Assembly: GCF_000621805.1 (NCBI RefSeq) | Contig: NZ_JHXH01000002.1 | Location: 124,001-188,000 of the forward strand | Origin: Ruminococcus sp. FC2018 | Lineage (GTDB): Bacteria; Bacillota; Clostridia; Oscillospirales; Ruminococcaceae | Reading direction: 5' to 3' | Length of the DNA stretch: 64,000 nt | Shown here: positions 1 through 8,853 of the stretch, piece by piece | How the letters are laid out: each line of letters starts with the position of its first letter | Position numbering within the stretch: position 1 is the first letter of the stretch | The notes under the pieces: model-generated | Databases searched by the model: none | Seen by the model: the letters and a program-made list of their open reading frames with translations, nothing else | What the model was told of the DNA's origin: nothing | Made by a program: the position numbers and the translations under genes

Positions 1-858
1 ATCGGTCTGATGCTTGCCGTACTGACAGCCTTCTGTCTTATGGGCGGCGGAAAGAGAATAATCAGGCTAAGCGAGAAGATAGTCCCCGTAATGGGCGTAG
101 CGTACGTGCTGGTTTCGGTAATTATTATTATCAGCAACTATTCAAATATACCCCATATGTTTGCGGTCATCTTTGAGGATGCCTTTGATTTTCGTTCCAT
201 ACTTGGCGGCTTCTCGGGGAGCTGTATGGTCCTTGGTATCAAAAGAGGACTGTATTCCAACGAGGCAGGTGTGGGATCTGCGCCTAATGCTTCTGCGTCT
301 GCAAACGTCTCCCACCCCGTAAAGCAGGGACTGGTGCAGACAGTATCGGTGTATATCGACACCATTCTTCTTTGTACCGCAACAGCCTTTATGTGCCTCA
401 GCACAGGGGTGGAGTATAACGATAAGGTCTCCGGGGCATTATATGTGCAAAATGCCATCTCCACCTTTTCCGAAAAAGGGGGACCTGTCTTTATAACCGT
501 GTCAATGGTGCTGTTTGCCTTTACCACCCTTCTTGGCAACCTGTATTATGTGGATAATGCGCTTATTTATCTTAACGGCAAAAAAGAGCCCTCTAAAAAG
601 TTCATGGGAGTGTTCTATGCTTTTTGCGTGGCAGTCATCTTCGGCGGCGCACTTATGAAAATGGAATTTGCATGGACCGTGGCGGATATAACCATGGGCT
701 TTATGACGCTGATAAATATACCCTGCTGTCTGATGCTGTCGGGGCAGGTGATAAAGGCGCTGAAGGATTATGAAAAGCAGAAGAAAGCAGGTAAGGACCC
801 GCATTTTGCCGCAAAGGATATAGGACTTGACGAGTCAAAGCTGAGTTATTGGAAATGA
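1..858 (+). CDS. Sodium:alanine symporter (AGCS family), C-terminal part
   Basis: The gene enters from the left edge: the frame is open from base 1, so the true start is outside the window. The visible 285 residues carry the AGCS signature around GLYSNEAGVGSAPNA and several hydrophobic helices, ending in a short charged tail. Members are inner-membrane secondary transporters that bring in alanine or glycine with sodium. No terminator is obvious before the tRNA promoter downstream. Family assignment is strong; substrate is inferred from the family only. Confidence 0.9.
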   Translation: MGLMLAVLTAFCLMGGGKRIIRLSEKIVPVMGVAYVLVSVIIIISNYSNIPHMFAVIFEDAFDFRSILGGFSGSCMVLGIKRGLYSNEAGVGSAPNASASANVSHPVKQGLVQTVSVYIDTILLCTATAFMCLSTGVEYNDKVSGALYVQNAISTFSEKGGPVFITVSMVLFAFTTLLGNLYYVDNALIYLNGKKEPSKKFMGVFYAFCVAVIFGGALMKMEFAWTVADITMGFMTLINIPCCLMLSGQVIKALKDYEKQKKAGKDPHFAAKDIGLDESKLSYWK

Positions 859-929
859 CCGCTGTGGGGCATGAGCCTTTTGGAGGGAGCGTGTGCCGTA
901 AGGCTGCCCGGTAAAAGAAGAAAAAAGGC

Positions 930-958
930 TTGACAATGTGGGATAACCGTGGTATAAT
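930..958 (+). promoter_or_regulatory. Promoter of tRNA-Arg
   Basis: TTGACA (930-935), 17-bp spacer, TATAAT (953-958): a perfect consensus vegetative promoter 15 bp before the tRNA. Confidence 0.85.
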
Positions 959-973
959 ATATGAGTTGAAAAT

Positions 974-1047
974 GCGCCGGTAGCTCAGCTGGATAGAGTA
1001 ACTGGCTACGAACCAGTAGGTCGGGGGTTCGAGTCCCTTCCGGCGCA
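974..1047 (+). tRNA. tRNA-Arg (anticodon ACG)
   Basis: The 7-bp acceptor stem GCGCCGG (974-980) pairs with CCGGCGC (1040-1046), followed by discriminator A. The D arm (TAGCTCAGCTGGATAGAGTA), an anticodon stem ACTGG/CCAGT around loop CTACGAA, and a T arm with GGTTCGAGTCC are all present. The anticodon is ACG, which is normally edited to ICG to read CGN arginine codons. CCA is not encoded. Confidence 0.97.
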
Positions 1048-1074
1048 CTGAATACCATGCCGTAGTTGCGGCGA

Positions 1075-1110
1075 AAACCGTTTCTGACAGAAGTCGGGAA
1101 CGGTTTTTTT
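1075..1110 (+). terminator. Rho-independent terminator after tRNA-Arg
   Basis: AAACCGTT pairs with AACGGTTT around a 16-nt loop, followed by a T run. Confidence 0.8.
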
Positions 1111-1142
1111 GTTGTGCCGTAAAAAAATGTCCCCCCAAGCCC

Positions 1143-1186
1143 TTGACAAAACTACCGATTGGTAGTATAATAAATACCGAACGGTA
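1143..1186 (+). promoter_or_regulatory. tetR promoter overlapped by two operators
   Basis: TTGACA (1143-1148), 17-bp spacer, TATAAT (1166-1171). A palindrome ACTACCGATTGGTAGT (1151-1166) fills the spacer, and TACCGAACGGTA (1175-1186) covers the expected start point, with centres 22 bp apart. Both contain the TACCGA...GGTA core. Autorepression by the TetR protein encoded next is the natural reading. Confidence 0.8.
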
Positions 1187-1219
1187 GTAAGCGGCATTTA
1201 TAAAAGAGGAGGCGCAAAG

Positions 1220-1816
1220 TTGGATAAGAAGGAAGAAATAATAATTGCAGCCCTTGACCTTGCCTCGGAAAAAGGACTGGGCAATGTTTCAATGGCGCAG
1301 ATCGCCGAAAAAGCAGGTATACGCAAAGCATCGCTGTATAATCATTTTGACTCAAAAGAGGAAATGATATCCCAGATGTATGTGTATCTCAGGGAAAATG
1401 CAAAAAATCAGCTTTCACCCGGGGATATTGATATAAGTGCCCTGGTCAGGGATAAAAGCGCATACGAGGTGCTGATGCTGGCGGTGAACAATTACGTCAA
1501 GCTCAACAGCGACGAAAGAATGCAGAAATTTTATAGGTTTATCTACTCTCAAAGACCTATCGACCCTGTGGCAGCAAGGATAATCACCGAGGAAACAAAT
1601 AAAATGATCGCAGCAACCAAGTCGCTGTTCTATGCCCTTGCCACACATAGGAAGATCTCCGACGACAATATAGATACAGCAGCAGTGTCTTTTGCAATGA
1701 CGATCCATTCTATGCTGGATCATAAGCTTGACTGCCGCAGCTGCGGTGAAAAGTTTGACAGCACAATGATACAGGATTATATACACTGGTTGTGTAAACA
1801 GTTGGGGGGGCAATGA
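1220..1816 (+). CDS. TetR/AcrR family transcriptional regulator
   Basis: 198 residues. The N-terminal helix-turn-helix (residues about 8-50, including VSMAQIAEKAGIRKASLYNHF) is typical of TetR repressors; the C-terminal helical domain would bind an unknown ligand. The start is TTG at 1220, set by AGGAGG at 1207-1212 with seven bases between. Twin palindromes in its promoter suggest autorepression. The stop is one base before the next gene, so the two are translationally linked and the regulator probably controls the DUF998 protein. Ligand unknown. Confidence 0.9.
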   Translation: MDKKEEIIIAALDLASEKGLGNVSMAQIAEKAGIRKASLYNHFDSKEEMISQMYVYLRENAKNQLSPGDIDISALVRDKSAYEVLMLAVNNYVKLNSDERMQKFYRFIYSQRPIDPVAARIITEETNKMIAATKSLFYALATHRKISDDNIDTAAVSFAMTIHSMLDHKLDCRSCGEKFDSTMIQDYIHWLCKQLGGQ

Positions 1817-1817
1817 A

Positions 1818-2462
1818 ATGAACAGGAAAACACTTGTTAATTATATGGGACTGCTGGGGGTGATAGCGTTTTTGTCTTACACCGCTGCGGTGGTCTTTAC
1901 ACCCCTTGCCTATCCCGGCTATAACCGCCTGGAGCAGGCGGTGAGCGACCTGAGCGCACAGAACGCACCCTCGAAAATGCTGTGGGATACGCTTAGTGCG
2001 CCGTATAATAAATGTACCCTCGTCTGCCTTATGGCAGTTTGCATCTTCATAAAAGATAAGCTGAACAAACCGCTGCGCATAGGTATCTACCTGTTTACGG
2101 CAATGAGCTGGATCTCCGGGATAGGGTATGCTATGTTCCCTCTGTCTGACAGCGGATATGCAGGCACCTTCCGTGATTTCATGCACGTTTATGTTGTGAC
2201 CTCTGCCGTGGTGATGCTTTCCATCGCATCGCTGATCGTCATAATGGTTGGCGGATATAAGGACAAAAGATACCGCAGCCTTGCCCTTGGCGCAACAGCC
2301 GCACTTGCAATGATGTTTGCGGGTGCAGTAGGTACAAAGGCTGTCCCCAAAGCGTATTTCGGCGTTGCGGAGAGATTCAGTGTGTTTGCCGCAGTGGGAT
2401 TTACAGCCTTTCTGGGTGTATGCCTTTTCAAAGGCTTTAATGGGAAAAATACCGAGCAGTAA
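1818..2462 (+). CDS. DUF998-like membrane protein
   Basis: 214 residues with about six hydrophobic helices. The pattern (YPGYNRLEQAVSDLSA early, HVYVVTSAVVML in the middle) matches the DUF998 family of uncharacterised integral membrane proteins. It lies one base after the TetR gene and is followed by a terminator, giving a two-gene operon. Regulator-plus-membrane-protein pairs often respond to membrane-active compounds, but that is inference here. Confidence 0.7.
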   Translation: MNRKTLVNYMGLLGVIAFLSYTAAVVFTPLAYPGYNRLEQAVSDLSAQNAPSKMLWDTLSAPYNKCTLVCLMAVCIFIKDKLNKPLRIGIYLFTAMSWISGIGYAMFPLSDSGYAGTFRDFMHVYVVTSAVVMLSIASLIVIMVGGYKDKRYRSLALGATAALAMMFAGAVGTKAVPKAYFGVAERFSVFAAVGFTAFLGVCLFKGFNGKNTEQ

Positions 2463-2466
2463 AATA

Positions 2467-2496
2467 AAAGAGCTTGCCCCGGGCAGGCTCTTTTTG
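2467..2496 (+). terminator. Terminator of the tetR operon
   Basis: AAAGAGCTTGCCCC pairs with GGGCAGGCTCTTT, followed by TTTTT. Confidence 0.85.
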
Positions 2497-2525
2497 TTGA
2501 CAACACAGCGCAGGCATGATAAAAT
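2497..2525 (+). promoter_or_regulatory. Promoter of the 2561-3782 genes
   Basis: TTGACA (2497-2502), 17 bp, TAAAAT (2520-2525), directly after the preceding terminator. Confidence 0.75.
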
Positions 2526-2560
2526 ATACCCAAACGATCGGACAGGGAAGGAGAAACGCT

Positions 2561-3529
2561 TTGAAAATACTGTTTTCAAAGGTGATCGCCGTCGTAATGC
2601 TGTGGCTGTGTGCAGCTTCGGGGATCTCCGCAAGCGCACAGAGCACAGGCAAATGCACCGTAAAAGGGGTATCGCTCACACTTACGGGGAATATCGGCGT
2701 CGACTTTTTCATTGAAATGGACAGTCAAAGCAGTGTAACAAGCTTTGACCTTGACGGTCCGCAGGGTAAGATAACTGTGTCGGCAAAAGATCTGAGACCT
2801 GTGGAAAACGGCGGGAATAAGGGGTGCTATAAGCTTTCCTACTCTGTCTCTGCGCAGCAGGGATCCCAAAGGATAACCCTTCGGGCAAATGATGATAATG
2901 GCATATGTGCACTTTACAGATCAGACGGAGAGAAACGCTTTGAGAGCGATAAAGCCTCCTTCAGCGTAATTGATTATATCGTCAAAGTCAAAGGCGACAG
3001 CCGGGCACGCAAGGCGTTGAAGGAGCTTGCAGACGCCCTGGATACCTACGTTAAAAGCAGCCCGCAGGAAAATGACCACGCCCGTGAGAAATACGAAAAT
3101 GCAAAGGAAAATTACCGCCGTATGCTCCTTGACGGCTCAAAAGCAGACAGCATTGATATCAAAGATACCGACGGACAGGGCAGAAACTATACCTTTGAGT
3201 ATAACGCACAGCAGTTTAAAGCCGAGTTTTCCTACCGCATCGACGGCAAGGAGAACTGGAGGATATATGACTCTTATCTTATACGCAGCAGATCGGATAT
3301 GATAATGATCTGTGACCGGCTTTTAACGCTGCATAAGATCCACGGACGTGATATGGTATCCTACCGGACTGCGGAGGATATGGCAGATGAGTGGGAGATA
3401 CACAATTCAGCCTACGACTATCTGCCTCAGGGGGATATGAAAAACCATGCAAAGGACGTTGACTTTGATCCGGACGACCAGGGCAAGAGCCTTGGAGATT
3501 TTATGCTTGAAAAGATAAAAGGGAAATGA
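2561..3529 (+). CDS. Exported protein of unknown function
   Basis: 322 residues from a TTG start chosen because GGAAGGAG (2546-2553) sits seven bases upstream; a longer reading from 2516 would overlap the promoter. The N-terminus is a clear signal peptide (basic MKILFSK, hydrophobic core, cleavage near SASAQS). The next 130 residues look beta-rich (SLTLTGNIGVDFFIEM), followed by a long charged helical stretch around residues 150-205 and a charged C-terminus. No catalytic motif is recognised. The stop is one base before the next lipoprotein gene, so they are probably co-expressed at the cell surface. Confidence 0.65.
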   Translation: MKILFSKVIAVVMLWLCAASGISASAQSTGKCTVKGVSLTLTGNIGVDFFIEMDSQSSVTSFDLDGPQGKITVSAKDLRPVENGGNKGCYKLSYSVSAQQGSQRITLRANDDNGICALYRSDGEKRFESDKASFSVIDYIVKVKGDSRARKALKELADALDTYVKSSPQENDHAREKYENAKENYRRMLLDGSKADSIDIKDTDGQGRNYTFEYNAQQFKAEFSYRIDGKENWRIYDSYLIRSRSDMIMICDRLLTLHKIHGRDMVSYRTAEDMADEWEIHNSAYDYLPQGDMKNHAKDVDFDPDDQGKSLGDFMLEKIKGK

Positions 3530-3530
3530 T

Positions 3531-3782
3531 ATGAAAAGAAGAATAAAAAAAGGTCTTGTGCTTATGGCAGTGTGTGCGCTGATGCTCTGCGGATGCGGTA
3601 AAAGCAGCTCGTCAAGCTCCCGTGACACGGAGCAAGCTGAAAGCACCGCCGTGGAAAGCAAAGGTCATAACAGCACCCGTGAGGAAGCTGATGTGCAAGG
3701 CGCAGATATATCACAGGCGCAAACACACCGTACCGAGGATACCCAAAGTGCCCTCGAGCTGCCTGTGTACCCCATAGATTAA
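3531..3782 (+). CDS. Small lipoprotein
   Basis: 83 residues. Basic N-terminus, hydrophobic core and lipobox LCGC give an expected lipidated cysteine near residue 22, followed by a Ser run and a polar, probably disordered tail. No domain is recognised. The ATG is one base after the upstream stop with only a weak AAGGGAAA ribosome site, suggesting translational coupling. Confidence 0.6.
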   Translation: MKRRIKKGLVLMAVCALMLCGCGKSSSSSSRDTEQAESTAVESKGHNSTREEADVQGADISQAQTHRTEDTQSALELPVYPID

Positions 3783-3854
3783 ATAGCCCGAAAGCAAAAA
3801 ACAAGGCGCACCGCTTGCTGCAAATTGCCCTATAAGAACTTTTTTAAAGACCGG

Positions 3855-3883
3855 ATGACAAAAGCGAAAATATGTGTTATAAT
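3855..3883 (+). promoter_or_regulatory. Promoter of cardiolipin synthase
   Basis: ATGACA (3855-3860), 17 bp, TATAAT (3878-3883), 40 bp before the start codon. Confidence 0.7.
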
Positions 3884-3922
3884 CAAAGCGTTGGAAACAA
3901 ACTGAAATAAAGAGGAACGTAT

Positions 3923-5494
3923 ATGGATCAAATCAAAGAATCGCCAAGCCTTATAAGGCTCATACCCAAAAGAAAGCATGGGCTGAAAAAGCTGCTGTTC
4001 AGCCGTGTGGGCTTTTTTATCCTGCTTATTTTTATACAGTTGGCACTGGTGCTTGTGATCTCCGAGTATGCTATAAGATTTCGGATCCTTGCGCTTTTTA
4101 TGACCGTATTTCTCATCGTGATGTTCGTGTATCTGTTCAATACGGATATGGATTCAAGTGCAAAGCTGACCTGGAGCGGACTGTTTCTGTTCTTTCCCGT
4201 TCCCGCCGCACTGTTTTTGCTGTTTACACAGCTGGACGTGGGGCACAGAAAGGAAAAGCGCAGGCTGAACGAACTGGTAAAAGGCTCACGAAAGCTCATA
4301 AGTCAGAACTCTTATACTATAATCAAACAGGAGCTTATCGACTCGGGAACAGCCGACCTGTGCTTTTACCTTAACCGCTCGGGAAGATTTCCCATTTATG
4401 AGAATACAGAGGTCACCTTCTTCCCCCTGGGTGAGGATAAGTACAATGCCATGCTGCCACAGCTTAAAGCTGCGGAAAAGTTTATCTTCCTTGAATACTT
4501 TATAATAGACGAAGGACTTATGTGGGGCAATATCCTTAATATCCTTATAGATAAGGCTGCCCACGGGGTAGACGTGCGTGTAATGTACGACGGGATGTGC
4601 GAAATATCCACCCTGACACATAACTATCCCAAGCTGATGCAGCAGCACGGTATAAAGTGCAAGGCGTTTTCACGGATAAGACCCTTTGTGTCCACGTCCT
4701 ACAACTACCGTGACCACCGCAAGATACTTGTTATCGACGGCAAGGTAGCCTTCAACGGGGGCGTGAACCTGGCGGACGAATATATCAACCGTGTGGAGCG
4801 ATTCGGACACTGGAAGGATACCGCAATAATGCTCAAGGGCGAAGCGGTGCAGAGCTTTACCCTTATGTTTTTGCAGATGTGGAACATGACCGAAGCACAG
4901 CCCGGGTGGGACGAGTGCAGTATATCTTTCCCGTCAAAAAGAACAGACGGCTTTGTTATGCCCTATTGCGATAACCCCCTTGACGATGAAAAGGTGGGGG
5001 AGAGCGTTTATATGGACATCATCAACCGCTCCATCAGCTATATCCATATAATGACCCCTTATCTTATCCTTGATAACGAGCTTGAAAACGCCCTGACCTA
5101 TGCCGCAAAGCGAGGCGTTGAGGTAAAGATAATCCTTCCGGGCATACCTGATAAAAAATCCGCCTATGCCCTTGCAAAGACCCACTATAGATCCCTGACC
5201 AAGGCAGGTGTAAAGATATATGAGTATACACCGGGCTTTGTCCACGCAAAGGTCTTTGTCAGCGATAACCGGAAGGCTGTGGTGGGAACGATAAATCTGG
5301 ATTACCGCAGCCTTTATCACCATTTTGAATGTGCCACCTATCTGTACCGCACAGCGTGTATAAAAGAGATAGAGGAGGATTTCCAGCGCACTTTGCTCAA
5401 ATGCCGTAAGGTGACCTTAAAGACCATAGCGGATGAAAAGCTGGGCACAAAGATACGGGGCAGGATACTGAAGCTGTTTGCTCCGCTGATGTAA
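3923..5494 (+). CDS. cls: Cardiolipin synthase (phospholipase D superfamily)
   Basis: 523 residues, a usual length for the family. Two or three N-terminal membrane segments (residues about 25-105) are followed by two PLD domains with HKD motifs HRKILVIDG (His about 265) and HAKVFVSDN (His about 441). The family joins two phosphatidylglycerols into cardiolipin at the membrane and releases glycerol. The start follows AAGAGGAA, and the gene has its own promoter and terminator. Assignment is firm. Confidence 0.93.
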   Translation: MDQIKESPSLIRLIPKRKHGLKKLLFSRVGFFILLIFIQLALVLVISEYAIRFRILALFMTVFLIVMFVYLFNTDMDSSAKLTWSGLFLFFPVPAALFLLFTQLDVGHRKEKRRLNELVKGSRKLISQNSYTIIKQELIDSGTADLCFYLNRSGRFPIYENTEVTFFPLGEDKYNAMLPQLKAAEKFIFLEYFIIDEGLMWGNILNILIDKAAHGVDVRVMYDGMCEISTLTHNYPKLMQQHGIKCKAFSRIRPFVSTSYNYRDHRKILVIDGKVAFNGGVNLADEYINRVERFGHWKDTAIMLKGEAVQSFTLMFLQMWNMTEAQPGWDECSISFPSKRTDGFVMPYCDNPLDDEKVGESVYMDIINRSISYIHIMTPYLILDNELENALTYAAKRGVEVKIILPGIPDKKSAYALAKTHYRSLTKAGVKIYEYTPGFVHAKVFVSDNRKAVVGTINLDYRSLYHHFECATYLYRTACIKEIEEDFQRTLLKCRKVTLKTIADEKLGTKIRGRILKLFAPLM

Positions 5495-5510
5495 AAATGA
5501 AATAAAACTA

Positions 5511-5548
5511 AAATCGCCTGTGTTGAAAAGCACAGACGATTTTTTTTG
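5511..5548 (+). terminator. Terminator between cls and the dipeptidase
   Basis: AATCGCCTGTG pairs with CACAGACGATT, followed by a run of T. It can also serve the convergent minus-strand gene. Confidence 0.85.
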
Positions 5549-5551
5549 TTG

Positions 5552-6205
5552 TTATTTTTTCAGATATGAAGCCGACACAGGGAACTCATAATAAGTGTCG
5601 GGATAAGGCTCATCCTTGAGCATAAAATGCCACCATTCGCAGTTTATGGGTTCAAATCCCCCCCGCACCATTGCCGATCGAAGGACCATTCGGTTTTCGT
5701 ATTGCTCCTGGGTAACCTCCTTGCAGTCCGGGTGTGACACAGGGCTGAAAAGATCAAATGGACTGCCCATGTCCACCTCTTTGCCTGTTTTCATGTCAAA
5801 CAGCGTAACGTCCACCGCACTTCCTCTGCTGTGGCTGGACTTTCCTGCGATATACCCCTTTATAAACAGCTCCTGCTTTTCCAGCTCAGGGTAAAAATAA
5901 GGCTTCATACGTATATCCTGATCCTCAAGCCCCCACAGGACAAATTGCTTTACTGCGCAGGCAGGGCGGTATGCATCAAATACCTTCAGACGGTATCCCC
6001 GCACAAACAGCTCGCTGCTCACAGCTTTGAGAGCCCTTGCCGCCTCAATGGTGAGAAGTGCGCATGGTTCCTCGTAGCCGTCGATACGCTCGCCTATAAA
6101 GTTATATGTGCAATAGTAGCGGATCTCCTGCACTATCCCGGGGATATATTCCCCCAGCACCACAAATCCCGAAGGGTCCATAAGGGTGTCCTTTATATTT
6201 TTCAT
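5552..6205 (-). CDS. D-Ala-D-Ala dipeptidase (VanX/DdpX family, M15)
   Basis: 217 residues. The zinc and catalytic motifs SSHSRGSAVDVTLFD (His and Asp ligands) and CEWWHFML (Glu base, His ligand) are intact. The family cleaves D-Ala-D-Ala. There is no signal peptide, so it is cytoplasmic. No vanH, vanA or vanS/R genes are nearby, so this is not a vancomycin resistance cluster; a role in D-Ala recycling is more likely. A GGGAGGTG ribosome site precedes the ATG. It lies downstream of the ABC operon, separated by a hairpin. Confidence 0.87.
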   Translation of the reverse strand: MKNIKDTLMDPSGFVVLGEYIPGIVQEIRYYCTYNFIGERIDGYEEPCALLTIEAARALKAVSSELFVRGYRLKVFDAYRPACAVKQFVLWGLEDQDIRMKPYFYPELEKQELFIKGYIAGKSSHSRGSAVDVTLFDMKTGKEVDMGSPFDLFSPVSHPDCKEVTQEQYENRMVLRSAMVRGGFEPINCEWWHFMLKDEPYPDTYYEFPVSASYLKK

Positions 6206-6239
6206 ACCACACCTCCCGGTTACTTACAGAAAGCATAAG

Positions 6240-6271
6240 CCACCGTCCGCTTATTAAACAGCAGACGGTGG
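6240..6271 (-). terminator. Hairpin between ABC operon and dipeptidase
   Basis: CCACCGTC pairs with GACGGTGG around a 16-nt loop. The tail on the minus strand is not T-rich, so termination may be partial. Confidence 0.45.
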
Positions 6272-6287
6272 TCATGACAAACACATT

Positions 6288-7160
6288 TTACTTGATATCT
6301 TTTTTGTTATACAGCTTTGTTGTGAAATACAGCAGAACAACTACTGTGATTATGCCGACTATCAGCGCTCGCAGCATACAGCCCTCGTCGTTGAGGTTCG
6401 TACGGTAGAGGCTGTCTGGCATATAATCTGAAAGCTCGAAATCCTTTTTGAACTTAAACAGCTTGTTAATACCTGCGGAGATGCCCGTATAAGCAAGTCC
6501 TGTAAAGCCGGCTCCGCACAGGATCGCAACTATCGTACCTGCGACATTTGAGCCGATCGCTGTGGTAAGCAGCAGCACCAATGCGCAAAGTCCCGTGAGC
6601 AGTATCCATTTTATCGCAAATTCAGCGAGCACAGACCCCATGCCGAATATCTTTTCCTCGGCTCTGGTCAGAGTCTCCTCATCAAAATCTCCTGCGACAC
6701 TCATATCGAACACTATATGTCTGCCGACCAGCAGCTGACCTATGGTGTTGCCGATAACAGTAACTGCATAGAACAGCAGCGTTGTGAACTGGATCACTAC
6801 GAATTTGGAGATTATGGTGTGACCTCTGCTGGGAAGCTGACCTGCGATATTCTTGATGTAGCCGTGCTGGATATCAGCATAGCAGAACCACACGATGCAA
6901 AGCAGGAAAACTGCGGTACATACCATACCGAGCTGGTCTGCGAGGACATTGCCGAAGTGGAAGGTGTTGTCCCATTCACCCAGCTGTGCAAGAGCCTTTT
7001 CGGGATCTTCATTCTGCTCTGCAAGCTTTTTGCCGAGGTTGAACATTATCTTTCCGAGCGGTCCTTCGATCAGATTCATAAAGAACACGATAATGAGACA
7101 GACCTTGAACGACATTGATTTAACGAGTCTGTAAAGGTCCATTCTGATAACGTTACCCAT
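6288..7160 (-). CDS. ABC-2 type transporter permease
   Basis: 290 residues with about six membrane helices: one near the N-terminus after a short basic segment, a cluster in the middle and a final helix before a Lys-rich end. This matches the BcrB/ABC-2 permease type often found in export or sensing of cationic peptides. The start at 7160 (MGNVIRM) is chosen because AGGAGGTG lies seven bases upstream; a reading from 7238 would run far into the ATPase gene. The first eight bases overlap the ATPase stop, indicating coupled translation. Substrate unknown. Confidence 0.82.
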   Translation of the reverse strand: MGNVIRMDLYRLVKSMSFKVCLIIVFFMNLIEGPLGKIMFNLGKKLAEQNEDPEKALAQLGEWDNTFHFGNVLADQLGMVCTAVFLLCIVWFCYADIQHGYIKNIAGQLPSRGHTIISKFVVIQFTTLLFYAVTVIGNTIGQLLVGRHIVFDMSVAGDFDEETLTRAEEKIFGMGSVLAEFAIKWILLTGLCALVLLLTTAIGSNVAGTIVAILCGAGFTGLAYTGISAGINKLFKFKKDFELSDYMPDSLYRTNLNDEGCMLRALIVGIITVVVLLYFTTKLYNKKDIK

Positions 7161-8076
7161 TATGCTCACCTCCTGTAAGACTGAGATAGTAGTCCTCAAG
7201 AGATACGCTGTTGACATAGAGCTCCTTGAGGGGAACATCAGCTTTTACGATAGCCGCTGCCATTTTGTCACTGTCTTCGAGTCTTTCACCGACACGCAGC
7301 ACTCCGTCATCGTCAATATTGGTCTGCGTTATGCCTATGCCCGAAAGTGCCTTTATTGCGCCGTCGTTATCGGGCGTTTTTATTGCCACGAACTGGCCGC
7401 AGCGTGACATAAGCTCGTCATTTGTAAACTGCTCTATCAGCTTTCCCTCGTGGATTATGCCGTAGGAATCTGCGAGCTTTGCAAGCTCCTCAAGGATATG
7501 GCTGGATATCATTATGGTGATGCCCTTTTCGTCACGCAGCTGTGCGAGGGTATGTCTTACCTCAACGATTCCCTGCGGGTCGAGTCCGTTGATAGGCTCG
7601 TCAAGGATTATCATTGACGGTTCTCCGACGAGGGCGAGGGCGATGCCCAGCCTTTGCCGCATACCGAGTGAATACTCCCCTGCGCCTTTTTTATCGGATA
7701 CGTTTTCAAGTCCTACGATTTTCAGCAGGTTGTCAAGGTAGTTATCCTTTTTATAGTCAACGCCCATTGCCATGCACTTGATCTTCAGATTCTCCCTTGC
7801 ACTGCGCTTGGGGTAAAGACCCGGGTGCTCGATAAGTACGCCCACCTTGTTCATCATTTTCCTCATCTCAGAACCCGTCTTGCCAAACAGCGAGTATGTG
7901 CCGCTGGTGGGGTTTGAAAGACCGCTTATCATTCGCATGATAGTGGTTTTTCCTGCGCCGTTTCGCCCGATAAGACCGTAGATCTCGCCCTCACGGATAT
8001 TGATGTTGATATCCTTTGCGGCGTCCTTTTTGCCGTAGGTCTTTGTCAGGTTCTGGGTCTGCATTATGTATGACAT
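7153..8076 (-). CDS. ABC transporter ATP-binding protein (BcrA-like)
   Basis: About 307 residues. Walker A GRNGAGKT, signature SLGMRQRLG and Walker B MIILDEP are all intact, followed by a C-terminal extension of about 90 residues typical of BcrA-type subunits. It powers the permease encoded next. The ATG at 8076 is preferred over that at 8082 because GGAGG would be only about two bases from the latter. Middle gene of a three-gene operon. Confidence 0.9.
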   Translation of the reverse strand: MSYIMQTQNLTKTYGKKDAAKDININIREGEIYGLIGRNGAGKTTIMRMISGLSNPTSGTYSLFGKTGSEMRKMMNKVGVLIEHPGLYPKRSARENLKIKCMAMGVDYKKDNYLDNLLKIVGLENVSDKKGAGEYSLGMRQRLGIALALVGEPSMIILDEPINGLDPQGIVEVRHTLAQLRDEKGITIMISSHILEELAKLADSYGIIHEGKLIEQFTNDELMSRCGQFVAIKTPDNDGAIKALSGIGITQTNIDDDGVLRVGERLEDSDKMAAAIVKADVPLKELYVNSVSLEDYYLSLTGGEHNG

Positions 8077-8102
8077 TTGCATTACCTCCGAATTGTTGTG
8101 GA

Positions 8103-8717
8103 TTATTCCTCGCTGCCGCCCTTTTGGTTAGGGTCCTTTTTCTTAACGAGGCAGTGGATAGATGTTATCATGATAACGAACAGTACAAGCAGGGGAATAA
8201 GGTAACCGCCCAGAGCGTTGCCTACCTGCTCCTTGGAAGTAAGGATGTTCGCAGTGTCTGCTGCGTTGCCGCTGAAGCCTGCGGAGCTGAGGGCTGTTGC
8301 AACAGCCTCTTTGCTTGTGCCTGTTGCGGAAAGAGCAGACAGACCCTTGCAGGAGCGCAGAGCCGACAGAAACTCAAATCCGCCTGCCATGGTGGAGATG
8401 GAGAAGAGAAGGAAGATGATCTTGAAAACGTAAGATACCGTCTTTGTCTTGTATTTTGAAACCACTGCGAGGATCAGACAAGCGATCAGCATAACGAATG
8501 TAACATAGTAAAGTGTGGTCTTGTCACCGAAATCACCGAGGATCTTGATAACTCTCACACCCATGTTGTCCTCATTTAAACCGTCTGTTTCAATGTTTTT
8601 CAGTCCTGTAGCCATAACAAATATGCTGATGTTACTCATCACCCATGTTACGATAAGACAGATACGCAGTGCCAGTCCCAGTGTTTTGTTTTCTTTGTTT
8701 GCAATAAATTTACCCAT
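8103..8717 (-). CDS. Membrane protein, first gene of ABC operon
   Basis: 204 residues with four predicted membrane helices (about residues 12-36, 68-88, 95-115 and 170-190) and an extracytoplasmic loop rich in Ser, Ala and Gly between the last two. A GGAGGT site precedes the ATG. No family is recognised. It is first in the operon and 26 bases from the ATPase gene, so it may be a partner or immunity-like protein for the transporter. That role is inference from position. Confidence 0.65.
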   Translation of the reverse strand: MGKFIANKENKTLGLALRICLIVTWVMSNISIFVMATGLKNIETDGLNEDNMGVRVIKILGDFGDKTTLYYVTFVMLIACLILAVVSKYKTKTVSYVFKIIFLLFSISTMAGGFEFLSALRSCKGLSALSATGTSKEAVATALSSAGFSGNAADTANILTSKEQVGNALGGYLIPLLVLFVIMITSIHCLVKKKDPNQKGGSEE

Positions 8718-8758
8718 TTAAATTACCTCCACGTTAAACTAGTCATTAAGACACTTAT

Positions 8759-8787
8759 ATTTTACACTTTTTATTGCATGTTGTCAA
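8759..8787 (-). promoter_or_regulatory. Proximal promoter of the ABC operon
   Basis: On the minus strand TTGACA (8787-8782), 17 bp, TAAAAT (8764-8759). Confidence 0.7.
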
Positions 8788-8853
8788 TCATATTTTAAAG
8801 ACAAATAAAAATGTGTTTGTTTTATGTTTTTTGTTTTTACTTATTGCATACAT

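Noticed and set aside
846-1197. Minus-strand frames across the tRNA (peptides with GTRTPDLLVRSQ and GRDSNPRPTGS)
   Set aside because: These are the familiar spurious translations antisense to tRNA genes; the tRNA explains the sequence.
5552-6205. Vancomycin resistance cluster
   Set aside because: Only a VanX-type dipeptidase is present; ligase, dehydrogenase and sensor genes are missing.
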